Source: Cristatella mucedo (taxonomy: Eukaryota > Bryozoa > Phylactolaemata > Cristatellidae). Taken from it: DNA of 64,000 bases. Under the pieces are notes generated by a model. The model was not told the origin of the DNA, made no database searches, and was given only the letters and a program-made list of their open reading frames with translations. The position numbers and the translations under genes are program-made. The stretch spans positions 1,485,001 to 1,549,000 of the forward strand of contig WPIO01000063.1 of assembly GCA_009760855.2 (NCBI GenBank), in the 5' to 3' direction. Position 1 is the first letter of the stretch. Every line of letters begins with the position of its first letter. Of this stretch, positions 41,301 to 53,300 are shown in pieces.

Positions 41301-44300
41301 GTTGTTTCTTGGTTGATAATTGTTCTGCTGTACGTTTTAGCAAACATCCAGTAGTCGAGAGCGCAGTATCTGCAGGACCTTAGCATAAGGTATTCTTCAG
41401 CATACACGAAACTTTCTAGATACGGGAAAATCTGGCTTTGCAAAGAAAATGACAGCCTAACCTTCGAAGTAGGCCTGGCCAGAATTAATCCTGCAGCCTC
41501 AGCACAGAATCTGGGAGTTTCGTTTCGAAATGACCTGTCACAAGACAACCATTTCAGCTTCACAGTCATTTCTGCCTAATTGTGTCTACGAAACATTACA
41601 AATAATTGGCCTTGTTTGGATGAGCTGCCATAGCTTGCTGGTCACGCATTTGTAACATCTCATCTCTGTCTCTGTAATTCAATAGCTGCAGGTGTGTCTC
41701 ATCTCTGTCTCTGTAATTCAATAGCTGCAGGTGTGTCGACCAATGCAATAGTTTGCACAACCTAAAATACTTTAGAGACCTGCGTTCAGTTCGCGTGATC
41801 CTAAAGCCTGGAACTCACCTCTGATAGACGTTATGTTGTCCCCTAATTTAATGGCACTTTAAAAAGGCTAAAACCTACCAATTCCTCGCAGTGTTTGCTC
41901 CGTTCCAAAACATCATCCTTGTTTGCTAATGCATGCTGAATTTGTGCATGTTTTAACTAACCAACAAGTCTTGCTTCCTTTCTAGCATTGTGACGTGCCT
42001 AGATAAATGTTTAGGTCTCATAAAGGGCATTAACAATTTTTATTTTTTATATTATTACTATTATTAGAGCCGACATGTATCAGCATTTAAGCACCTCTGA
42101 GGATTCTAGATTGTCTTAATCTGACCGCCGATAATCCATCACAGATTGTGCTCTAAATGTGTCACAGCAGTGACGTTATAGTATGATCACCTTTTGGGTC
42201 TGACGAATTGACGATGATAACATCGAATTCTTCTTTATATCTGCCAATAAATTCAGCACCGTCGCCAATAAGCAAGGTCACTCGGGGGTCGTCGATGCTA
42301 GACGACATGGTCGGTAAAAATTGCTTTGATGCTTGAATAACTATCTGTAAAAAAGCAATCAGAAGACGTGAGCATGCATAGCCCATAGTCAGGACAATCG
42401 GTTTGCTCATTAAATGTTTCGATCTGTTAGGAGACTAGGTAGTCAAACGGGAAAGTGGCCAAATGGCATACAGTGCAGCTTGCTTTCAAGTAGCAGTTAG
42501 TACAGTAGATACTTCCAGGGTACTTGACCTAAGCAGTTGTTCTAAGATGCATAGTGATGTGCAACAAAAAAGTACTTTAAGGCTAGAGAGAAATTACTCT
42601 TACAATAGCTGGCGATGTTAAAAACAGTCTAAAAGCGTAGTGAACTTCCACGAACGGTAACATTGATTTCTACTGTTAGAAATGACCTCGATAAAAACAC
42701 AACTCAATTCCCATGCTCAGCAGATTAACCACTGTACACTTGCTGGCATCGAAGGCATAAACAAGAAGGATTTCAGCTACTAAGTAATGATGAGATGCAT
42801 GAAAAATTATAGAACTAATAAGCCTACAAAACACTATTTTTAACAAGCCAATCATTTGCTCTGAGGAGCTTAAGGGTGATTGTTGATGCTTTAAATGTCC
42901 TCCCTTTTGGCCAGTCTTTAATACGTAAGATCAGTCGAGAGAGCATTCCAGACTTTAGGTTTATACCACTTTACGATATGCAAAGGTATTGAGGATGTTT
43001 TAAGGCAGTTATATAGCTTAACGACCAGAGTCAGAGGAACTAAGCAGTTCGATAGCACAAAAGATGACTGAGTATTTCAGGGAAGTCTACCAGAACAAGA
43101 AACTAAGTAAAATTTATCCGTAAGTTATATAATCTTAAAGTTCCTACCAGAGATCAATGGACAGCCAGTGCTGGTCAAAACGAATTGGTATTGAAATGGA
43201 GCAGTTGTGAGGCTAATTGCAGAGAAGCCTAGACAACGAGTTTTGCCCAATCTGTATACTGTCATTTCTCCCAGACAAGGAGACCTTTACCGAAGTCTAG
43301 ACAAGATGCCAGATACGCATTGACTAATTTAGCTATGACATTCTTATGTAATCGTGGTCTAATTCTAGCCACATCACAGCAGGCATTACAGTAGACCTGA
43401 TGGGAACTGAAACAGGTCGTGGCAGACCAGCTGAACTCATATATCGAAACCTCACACCTTGCTAGTAAGTTCCAGTATGGTTTTAGAGCTAATCACTCCA
43501 CAGAGTCAGCATTGCTTAGGGTATACAACGACCTACTTAGGAATGCCGACATGGGTAGAGTGTCTCTGCTTGTTTTGCTCGATCTTTCGGCAGCTTTTGA
43601 TACCATCGATCACAAAGTTCTTCTAGAGCACCTCTCATCTCGCCTGGGCATCACTGGCACTGCTCTGCAGTGGTTCAGGTCCTATCTCAGTGGGAGACTC
43701 CAGAGTATTGACGTGAATGGACAAAGATCATCTGAAGTACCTCTGAAATATGGAGTACCTCAGGGCTCCGTGCTAGGTCCGATTCTTTTCACGGTTTATA
43801 CTCTCCCTCTTGCTGATGCGATTGCCAAGAACAATCTAGGCTTTCACTTCTATGCGGATGACACTCAGTTGTATCTTTGCTTTGATCCCTCCCAGCCATT
43901 GAGCACTCTCTCAACTCGCTTGCTGCATGTATTGATGACACCCGCACATGGATGGCAGCAACTTTTCTAAAACTAAATGACAATAAAACTAACGTACTAG
44001 TTATGGGCAAACCCAGTGTGATTCACAAATTGGAAAGGCTGAAACTCAAAATTGGCTCTGCCAGCATTTCTTCAGTTGAATCAGCTCGAAATCTAGGATT
44101 CATATTCCAAAGCGACCTCTCGTTAGATGACCATATCAGCGCCACAGTCAAATCTGCCTATTTTCAGCTTCATAACATTGCTAAAATTCGGGCTTGTTTA
44201 GATAAAGATACCACGTCCAAATTGGTCCGTGCATTCGTGACATCCCGTCTCGACGTCTGCAACTCACTGCTTACTGGCCTACCAGCATGTGCGATCAGGC

Positions 44301-47300
44301 GATTGCAGCTGGTGCAAAACTCTGCGGCCAGGCTTGTCTGTCGTGAGCGTCGCAGTTGCCACATTACACCACTTCTCGCCGACCTGCACTGGCTACCAGT
44401 CAAGCAACGGATTGACTTCAAGTTTTTATCGCTCACTTTTAGGTCACTTCATTCTTTGGCTCCAGCCTATCTCTCCGATATACTCTTCCGTCAGGCCAAG
44501 CATTGTACCACCCGCTTTTCGGAATCCAACAGTCTACAAATACCTCGTACAAACATCAAATCCTTTGGAGACCGTGCATTTAGTTCGTATGCTCCCAAAA
44601 GCATGGAACTCCCTCCCGACCTGCGACGGAACATCCCCTGACCTGACCACATTTAAAAGGAACTAAAAAACACACCTATTTAGGACAGCATTTAGTGAGT
44701 CCCTGTGATTCGTTCTTAATGTGCTTATCCGTGCTGACACTGTGCATGATGCCACTAACCACATTTGCCTGCTGACCCTGTGCATGTCACCCCTAACCAT
44801 ATTATTCATTTTGTTTGTTTTTCAAGCATGATTTTACTTACCATTCAATTGCATTTCTCTTTGCAGCAAATGTAAAGCACCTAGAAAGAGATTAACTTCT
44901 CTGAGGGTGCTTTATCAAGTGCATTATTATTATTATTTTAATAATAATTATTATTATTATGGGGTCATTCAGGAAAATGTCCTTTTGCAATTGGTCACCT
45001 ATATTCAGTGCAGAGGCCGTATGCGAAGCCATGCGAGTTCAATCAATGACTCGTTTTCACGAGTACTAATAGCCCAAGTTGTAATCGCCTCAGTATTCTG
45101 TTAGGCAGCTGCCAGGTCAATCACCTGTTTTAGCATTACGTTTTGATCACAAGCCATATTCAGAGTCTCCTAAATATCTTTATAGCAATGCATAAAATAA
45201 AAATGGCTATAAGCCGACATATACACTGGCTTGCAACATGACTATGCATACACTTTACATTTCCACCACCGACGGTTACCCGATGACAGCCATGCACCAT
45301 CACTACAATAATAATAATAATAATAATAATAATACAATCACACTTAACAGTTCTTGGGGGGCTTAGTGACAGCAATTATAGTGGCCGTGGGAGCATTAAC
45401 GCTTGTCGTTTTGTTCGCACAGCAGAGAGCCTGCCGATGACCGTCACCAACAGTTTATCGCACGACGCACGGTGCCAAGGGACGCACGGCTCCCTTTGCT
45501 CCCCTTCTCCCACTTGACTCCCTTTGATTCGACTCTCCTGTCCCCTGGTCGACCCCGATGATTCATCTAGAAGGACCACAACAACTGTAAGCCGGCCGAC
45601 CCTGATGGTGAATCCATCATCTGTTAACATGTGGGTTACTGGCCTATGTCTATGCCGCATCGCAGGCGGCCCACAGCTGTGCACCAGCCCCTCTCGGTGA
45701 TGCTCCTAACAGCTGTTCACCAGCGGCTTATCAGAGGGGCCTGCATACAATCAAACTACAATGCTGTCACTGAAATGTTAAGAAGAATACCAAAGAAATG
45801 ACAGCAGCAGGGGCAGCAAGGGGTAAGCAGCATTAGCAGCAGTCAGCCATTTACCTTGTCGATCTCACAAAGGGCCACATGCTGAACGCACTTGTGCTTG
45901 AGCACTCCTCGCACGATGCAACCGTCACCACCACCGATGACCAGAACCTGTAAGGGCACAATAGAAGTAAGCATAGGCTTAAGGTGTTCTAGGATGAGAA
46001 AGCAGCATAGTCATTGTGCAAGCTTTAAAAATGATACAAAAGCTCAGGATTGACTGTCCACCGCCGATTGGCATACGAGAACTATTGTAGAATCTATAGT
46101 TTGGTTGCCATAGCCGACGGAGCAGAACGCCAGCCGATGATCAACGCCTCCGGTTTATTCTACGACGCACGGAGCAGAGAGAAGCACGTCTCCCTTCGCC
46201 CCTCTCCCCCACTTGAGTCCCACTTCTTGAATCCAGCTGTGCACCAGCCCGTGCAGATGATAAATTGAACATCTGTTCACCAGCTGGTTTGCTGAAAGAG
46301 CAATACTGGCCTGTACCCAAGCCGCATCGGAGGCGGACCATAACTGTGCACCGGCCCCACCCGATGATACTCCCAGCAGCTGTTCACCGGCCGGCTAGCA
46401 GAGGAACGATAGTGTCTAAGCTATGTTAGAGCCAGACCAGCGTGCAGCAGCTGATCGCTGGCATATCGTCAGACTGCAGAATCAACAGCCTCATTTTTAT
46501 AATAATAATACTAATAATATATTCGATAAAGCGCCCTTTAGAGAACTCAATCTATTTTTAGGCACATAATAATTGCCACTAAGGGAGCACGATCGAATGG
46601 TTAGTGTTAGCATACTCAATAAACAGCAAGAGTAACACGGTTAGGGGTGACATGCACAGGGTCAGCATGCCAGTGTGGTTAGTGGCAGCGTGCAACACTT
46701 TCAGCATGCATAAGCACATAAAGGGTAAATCGTAGTAGCCCACTAAATGCGGTCATAAATAGGTGTTTTTAAATTCTTTGTAAATTTTGTCACATCAGGG
46801 GATGTCGTGGCGGAAGTAGAAAGTGAGTTCCAGGCTTTTCGAGAATACGAACTAAATGTACGGTCTCCAAATGATTTGAGGTTTGAACGACATACAGGTA
46901 AACAGAGTCCAAAAAGTTGGCGGTACTCTGCTTGGCCTGGTGGGGCAGTAGATCTGATAGATAGGCTAGAGCTAAAGAATGAAGGGACCTAAAAGTGAGC
47001 GACAAAACCTCGAAGTTGATCGGTTGCATGATTGGTAGCCAGTGCTGGTCGGCCAGAAGTGGGGTGACGTGGCAAGAGCAATGTTCCCGACAGACAAGCC
47101 TAGCTGCAGGGTTTTGCATCAGCTGTAAGAGCCTGATTGCACTTGCCGGTAAGTAAGCAAGTAGTGAGTTACAGAAGTCAAGACGGGATGTCACAAATGC
47201 ATGAACCAACTTAGTTGTGGTATCCAGATCTAAGCGAGCCAAAATTCTCGCAATGTTATCTAGCTGAAACTAGGCAGACTTGATTGTGGAGCTGATGTGG

Positions 47301-50300
47301 TCCTCAAACGAGAGGTCATTTTGGAACGGGGCACCTAGATTTCGTGCAGATTCAACTAGTAATATACTGGCAGAGCCGATTTAGAGCGGTAGCCTACCAA
47401 TTTGTGAATTACACTCGGTTTGCCTATAGCTAGTAAGTTAGTTTTATCAAATGGTGCCATCAATATGCGGATGTCATCAATACATGCAGCAAGGGAGTTG
47501 AAAGAATTCGAGGTGCTCGAAGGCTGTGAGGGATCAAACCAAAGGTACAACTGAGCGTCATCCGCATAGAAGTGAAAGAGTAGATTGTGCTTGGCAATCG
47601 TGTCGGCAAGAGGGAGAGTATAAACCATGAAAAGAACCGAACCAAGCCAGAAGCCCTGCGATACCCCATATATTTTAGAGATACCTCGGGTGATCTTTGT
47701 CCATTCGCATTGATATCCCACTGAGAGAGGACTTGAACCATGGCAGAGCAGTGCCAGTGATGCCCAGACGAGATGAGAGGCGCTCAAGAAGAACTTTGTA
47801 GCACAGCGCCGGCCTGACTCAGTTTTAGAGTGCATAAGAACTGCTCAGCAGGAAACACTTCTGTCCTAGAGCCTCGAGCAAGAGGACGCAGCGATCGTAG
47901 TAGGACCATGAGGTGATTGGCATTGGCAGGCCTGATAACCATATAGTCCCGGCTAACCATCTAAGAACAAGGCAACGATTGCCCAAGGTCGCTGTCGCCA
48001 GCCGTCCTAGAGTTGCTGGACGGTTTCCGTGAGAACCAAAGAAGTGGGTGAAGAACACCTGGGTTCTCGAGCTGTGAGCAAGGAAACGCAGAGGTCGCTT
48101 AGGCGAATGATATTGGCTGGCTGGTCAACCCCATTGTCCCGGCTAGTTTTATAATGATAGGGCGATGCTCGCTGGGGATGTTTCCTTCTTCGTCTGCGGC
48201 TTCGTTTTGACACCGTCGCCGGTAGTTGCCAGTATCGTTTTATCTGAAAGCGAGGTAGGAGGGCGGCCTGACCAAGGGCGATGGACGATACGGTGAGAGT
48301 CAACATCAGGAGAATTCTGTGGATGTTGAATACGGATTTATCTCGCCTGAGCTTGCATTTTATGTTTCCTTTGTGTTTTGTGTGTCTGCACGAGCACGTA
48401 GTCTCGCCCGGAGTGCTTGGTGAGGTGCGTGACGTATTCCTGCCGTAACGTGGAAGCGGAGCCTTTAATCTTCAGTCAGGGTCTAGGCTCTGGTTTGAGC
48501 TCCTTGTTTTATTTTGATCGTTCCCAACAATAGACGTAGGTAGCCTAAGTGCGGGGGATGTATTCCCTCCGCAAGAGTGATTGTGATGACGAGAGCGTGG
48601 GAGGAGTGGAATTAAAACAGAGCTAGACGCGAAGCGCCTTGTGCGCTTGCGAATAACGCACTCAGTAAAATCCCCCAATTTTTGCGTCCCGCTTTCCAAT
48701 TCACGCCGCCGACTCGCCCGCCCCCTTTGTAACAATAAGTAGGTCAGCGCCACAAACGCTTATTTCATGGCGGCTTGCTTTTTTTGAGTAAACGGGCACC
48801 GAACTGCATTATGTGGTAGGTTTGCAACCGGGTTCTAGGGGTCAAAGGCTATTTCCTGCCAAACCCCGCCATACTCCGGCCACGCTGCCGCTCGCCATGC
48901 CGCCGAGCTAGGGTAAGACGAGCGACCGTCAGGATAAACCTCTTTGTAATAACACATGCGCCAACAACAACAGGGGAACTAAACAAGTCTACAGGGAGGG
49001 TCCTATACATTGTACACTATGGGGGCGCAAGACGACACAGCAAGTGCGAACAAACGTGTTAGTTGCGGTCAGTCGGCTTCCGCAGTCCTGTCGTTGTACC
49101 GACTGCGAGTCCAACAGTACGAGCGTACGCCGTCCAAAACTAGGCTGGCTGAGTAACTGCTGGCTAGTCCGATTCGACAACTACCACAGTCGTAAGCTTC
49201 CACCGAAAGACGCCAACACACGGGGGATCACGAACACGCTACACGGGGAACGCGGAATAAAAACAAGTCAACAACGAGCGTGCTATCCAGCTCCGCTCGG
49301 GCCTTGGGTACTCGTTCCCTTGCGTGCGTGGCAGCATCGCCGGAGCACGCCTGCACGAATCCAGGTGCATAACTCAGCGAGACCGGGAGCCTCCAACATC
49401 ACGACTTACTAGGCCAACTCCCCGCACCCAAGAGCCCCGGTGACCTCACGCCACCGCATACATCCGGCCATGCCGTAGGGTCCGACCCCGGCCTAGCCGG
49501 TGACCCTAACCCTCACTATAGCCGTCCGGTCCCTGCCAACCGAACCCAGCCTGGGTACAGGTTTACACCGCTAGGTAAATGGTAGGTTACGCCTACTCCG
49601 CCGAGCCTTCGGCGTTACAACTTGTTGATCGATAGTGTCAAAAGCTGCCGAAAGATCGAGCAAGACAAGCAGAGATACTACTCCCATGTTTGCATTCCTA
49701 AGTAGATCGTTGTAGACCCGAAGCAGTATTGACTCTGTGGAGCGATTAGCTCTAAAGCTAGACTGGAACTTACTAGCAAGGTTTGCAGTTTTAATATATG
49801 AGTTCAGCTGATCTGCCACGACTCGTTCCAGTGTCTTTGATAAGAATGGTAGAACAGCAGAAGAGTTTTACCGGCTATTGCTGCCACTCAAAGTGGGCAA
49901 TAAAGATTTGCCAACGGCCAGAGCTGGAACCCGCGATCTTCCGCTTTGGTCGACTTTCCGGACACGGAAAGATAGCACATTAGCCCTCGGCTACAACCCG
50001 GGGCATCAATCCCAAAAGACCAGTAGATCATATAATTCTATCATAGCGACGGCCAAGTCTAGCTTATATTAAAATATAGCCAAATCACGGCTTCACAACC
50101 AACTTAACTATGCTGATGATACATGCAAAAATCTCCTTTGCCGACCTGAGATCAGCACCTTACTTCGCAATCCTTGTGGTGATTTACCAGCTCACTTCAC
50201 AAGCTTCTTTACCAGTATTACAGATAAGATCAGACACCCCATCCCTAAGGCATCATCCCCACTGGACTCCTCTCCCTTAATTCCGTGCAGCACCTCGATG

Positions 50301-53300
50301 TCCACATTCAAACATTCAAGCCTGCAGCTGATGACCTTACATTGAAGTTCGGCTCAATATCAAAGAAGGAAACAATCCTCCAGACCTTATACCTACAGTT
50401 CTACCGAAATGCATAGATTTGCTGCTGCCTGTAGTTCGTATGTACGTGTGCATCTATGTATTGTATGCCGGCTCCTCAGATGAGCCTGTGATGTGGCGTG
50501 GGCACTGGCCAGTAACCAGCTGGTGGCCAGATGGTGGATTCACCATCAGGGTCGGCCGGTGTACAGCTGTGGTCCGCCTGTGATGTGGCATGGACACAGG
50601 CCGGTAACCAGCTGGTGAGGAGATGGTGGACTGGAGAAGGGGAGGAGGACAGACGAGAGGGTGAGAAGGGGGCGAAGGCAGTCATGCGTCTTGCTGCTCC
50701 GTGCCTTGGGCAAATAACCGTTGGCGTTGTTCATCGGCTGGCTCTCTGGTGTGCCAACCAAACTACAAGCTATTTCGTGGGATGGAGCCGATGACGCCCT
50801 TGGAGATGTCTTTCGCAGCTCCCTAGGCTTTGATGACTTCGGAGACTTCGTTGGCTGGCTGCTGAACTTCGAGAGGGAGATCAAGAAAAGTGGCTACAAA
50901 CCGAGTGAGTGCCACTTGTTTTGGCTCCTTGCGATGCAAGGCGAGGCCTTCACGTTTGCCTCGAGGCTCCCGCAGGAAGTTCAGGATGACTATGCCAAGC
51001 TTCGTGAGGCCTTAGTGAGGGCATTCACCTTGCCGGCCGGTAGAGCGCGATTGCTGCACGCTGATCTGGTAACGGCTGGTCGGACTGAGAGGGCCGACAG
51101 GAGCGACTGGAAGCGGCCGCAGTGATCACCGACTGTGTGCCGGGCGACAGAAGTTTGTCAGGCTGCCACGCCGTGGCGGCAGACAACGGCTCTCAAAGCG
51201 GTAACGGTTGATCACTGCGATGGTGTTCCACGAAGCAACGGCAGTGTGCGAGGCAACGGTCAGCGGTGTTGGTGAGGCGACAGAGGGTGAGACGATGCAC
51301 GGAGAGTCGGCGGCGTCCGCGACAGAGTCGGCGGCGTCTGTGATAGAGTCGGCGGCGTCCGCGTGGAGGGTGGTAGCGTCTGCAAGGAAGGCGGCGGCGT
51401 CCGCGACAGAGGCATTGGCCTGCGATAGAGCCCAAGCCATGAAGGTGACGTTAGACTTGGACCGGCCGGTACGCTGTGACGCGACGCAGGCCGGAGAGTG
51501 TGTGCAGCACGGGGAGTCAGTACAGGACGGCGAGACTGTCCAGGAAGGAGAGTCTGTGCTGGCCGCAGAGACTGTGCAGACCGAAGAGTCCGCACAGGCC
51601 GGAGAGACTGTGCAGCACGGGGAGTCAGCTCGGGACGGAGAGACTGTGAAGATTGGAGAGGCTGTGCAGGCCGGAGAAGCAGCTGCACATGTCGGAGATG
51701 CGGTGGCAGAATCAGATGGAGCGACGGTGGCCGAGGTCAGCAAAACGGTGGCTGTGGACGTCAGCTCGGCGACGATGGCCGGTGGCGCACGTTGCCGGCT
51801 TGTCACGAAAGGCCGTGCACCAGCGCGCCTCCTGCGAGCAGCTGTAAGGTAGCCAGCCTGCCTGTGGGGTCAGCCATTGGTGTTGGCTGCTATGCCGATA
51901 CGGCACTGCATATTTAGTGTCGCATTTGTAGAGGCTTGGCTCGCTCAATGCCCCGTACATTGCAGCTACATGTGTTGGTGCTGGAAACTTGTGACCTTAA
52001 GGTCAAGGGGGCGTGTAGTTCGATTGTACGTATGTATGTATTGTATTGTATGCCGGCTCCTGACTTGTTACCTTAAGGTCAAGGGGGCGTTTAGTTCATA
52101 TGTACGTGTGTATGTATGTATGTATTGTATGCCGGCTCCTCAGATGAGCCTGTGATGTGGCATGGGCACTGGCCAGTAACCAGCTGGTGGCCAGATGGTG
52201 GATTCACCATCAGGGTCTGCCGGTGCACAGCTGTGGCCCGCCTGTGATGTGGCATGGACACAGGCCGGTAACCAGCTGGTGGCCAGATGGTGGATTCACC
52301 ATTAGGGTCGGCCGGTTGAGCAATTTGCGAGAAAACTCCATCCGTATCAAAGCTATTGCTACCATAACCGACTATGCACGAGAGAGAAAAAGCAAAGCCG
52401 TAACCGTCGATACCTTCCGAGCTGCTTCGACGCAGTTCTGTCGTTCCTTCCCATACATGCAGCCAATGCTCGCTCGTAGCAGCCATCGAGCGCTGCGACC
52501 TTCGGATCGTCGGCGCTGTCCGTCACGAACGCTGCAGACGACCGCGACGAACTAAAGCAACTTATGCCAAACTCGCCCTACTGCATTTCCTATCAAAGAT
52601 ACTGGAATGAGTATTAGCACACGAGTTTAATTATCATTTCAAACCTAGCACGGAAGTTCCAGCCTGGTTTTAGAGAAAACCATTGCACAGAGAGGCAGCA
52701 TTTCTACCTTCTCAGAAATGAAGACTTAGTTTGAGTCTCTATTTTTTTTGCTGTATCGTTTGCCAGTGTTCAGCGCGATCTGACCGGTGGATAAGGATAT
52801 CTAGCAATGATCTTTCCGACTGATACTTTGGATGATTACTTGATGGCAATGGCAGCAGCAGGAACGGGCAGCAACGTGGAAAGCCAGGCGAATAGCCAGT
52901 TGAATACATACGCTTATGGGGTTCGCATGGCTATTCAAAGGAACGTGTGCTGCCATTTCATGGTAGGACACGTTCCACTCGTCTCTTTCAGTGCATTGAA
53001 TCACGCCGTCAAGCACCAGCACAGCACAATGCCGTAGGTCACATTGCTTCGGAAACAAATAAGTGTCAAAATAACCTGCCGCACACTTGGGCACGAACGC
53101 ACGCATGTGCAGACCCACTCATGTTCGTGCTCGCATGCGAAAAAAACACGCACGCGCACACATACGGAAGAACACGCATATGAACGTTATTGCAATACCA
53201 ACGGTGCTGGGCACCCAAAAGTGCTAGTCGCGACTTGCTACATCTCCGGAGACATTGAGTGGTCGTACTTGCTGCCAATTTGCTGCCTAGATTGAACTTG

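Larger units (their letters stand above)
50430..52316 (+). mobile_element. Small LTR retrotransposon without visible pol
   Basis: The 5' LTR (50430-50767) starts TGTAGTTCG and ends CAAACTACA, a TG...CA pair with inverted ends. A gag-like frame (50721-51125) and a repeat-protein frame (51208-51852) follow. A purine-rich tract (AAGGTCAAGGGGGCG) precedes the 3' LTR at 52014. The 3' LTR is incomplete, stopping at about 52316, and its first 46 bp plus the purine tract are duplicated. No protease, RT or integrase is visible. Inserted in a LINE-A remnant inside intron 2 of the spermidine synthase gene. Confidence 0.75.

Noticed and set aside
48722-48734. Internal TGTAACAATAAG as LTR border of the 1.8-kb element
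   Set aside because: Shares only six bases with the end of the element and no matching second LTR was found.
49505-49530. Telomere-like (CCCTAACCCT) and phage-promoter-like (CCCTCACTATAG) strings
   Set aside because: Single short matches in a GC-rich insertion, no array and no context.
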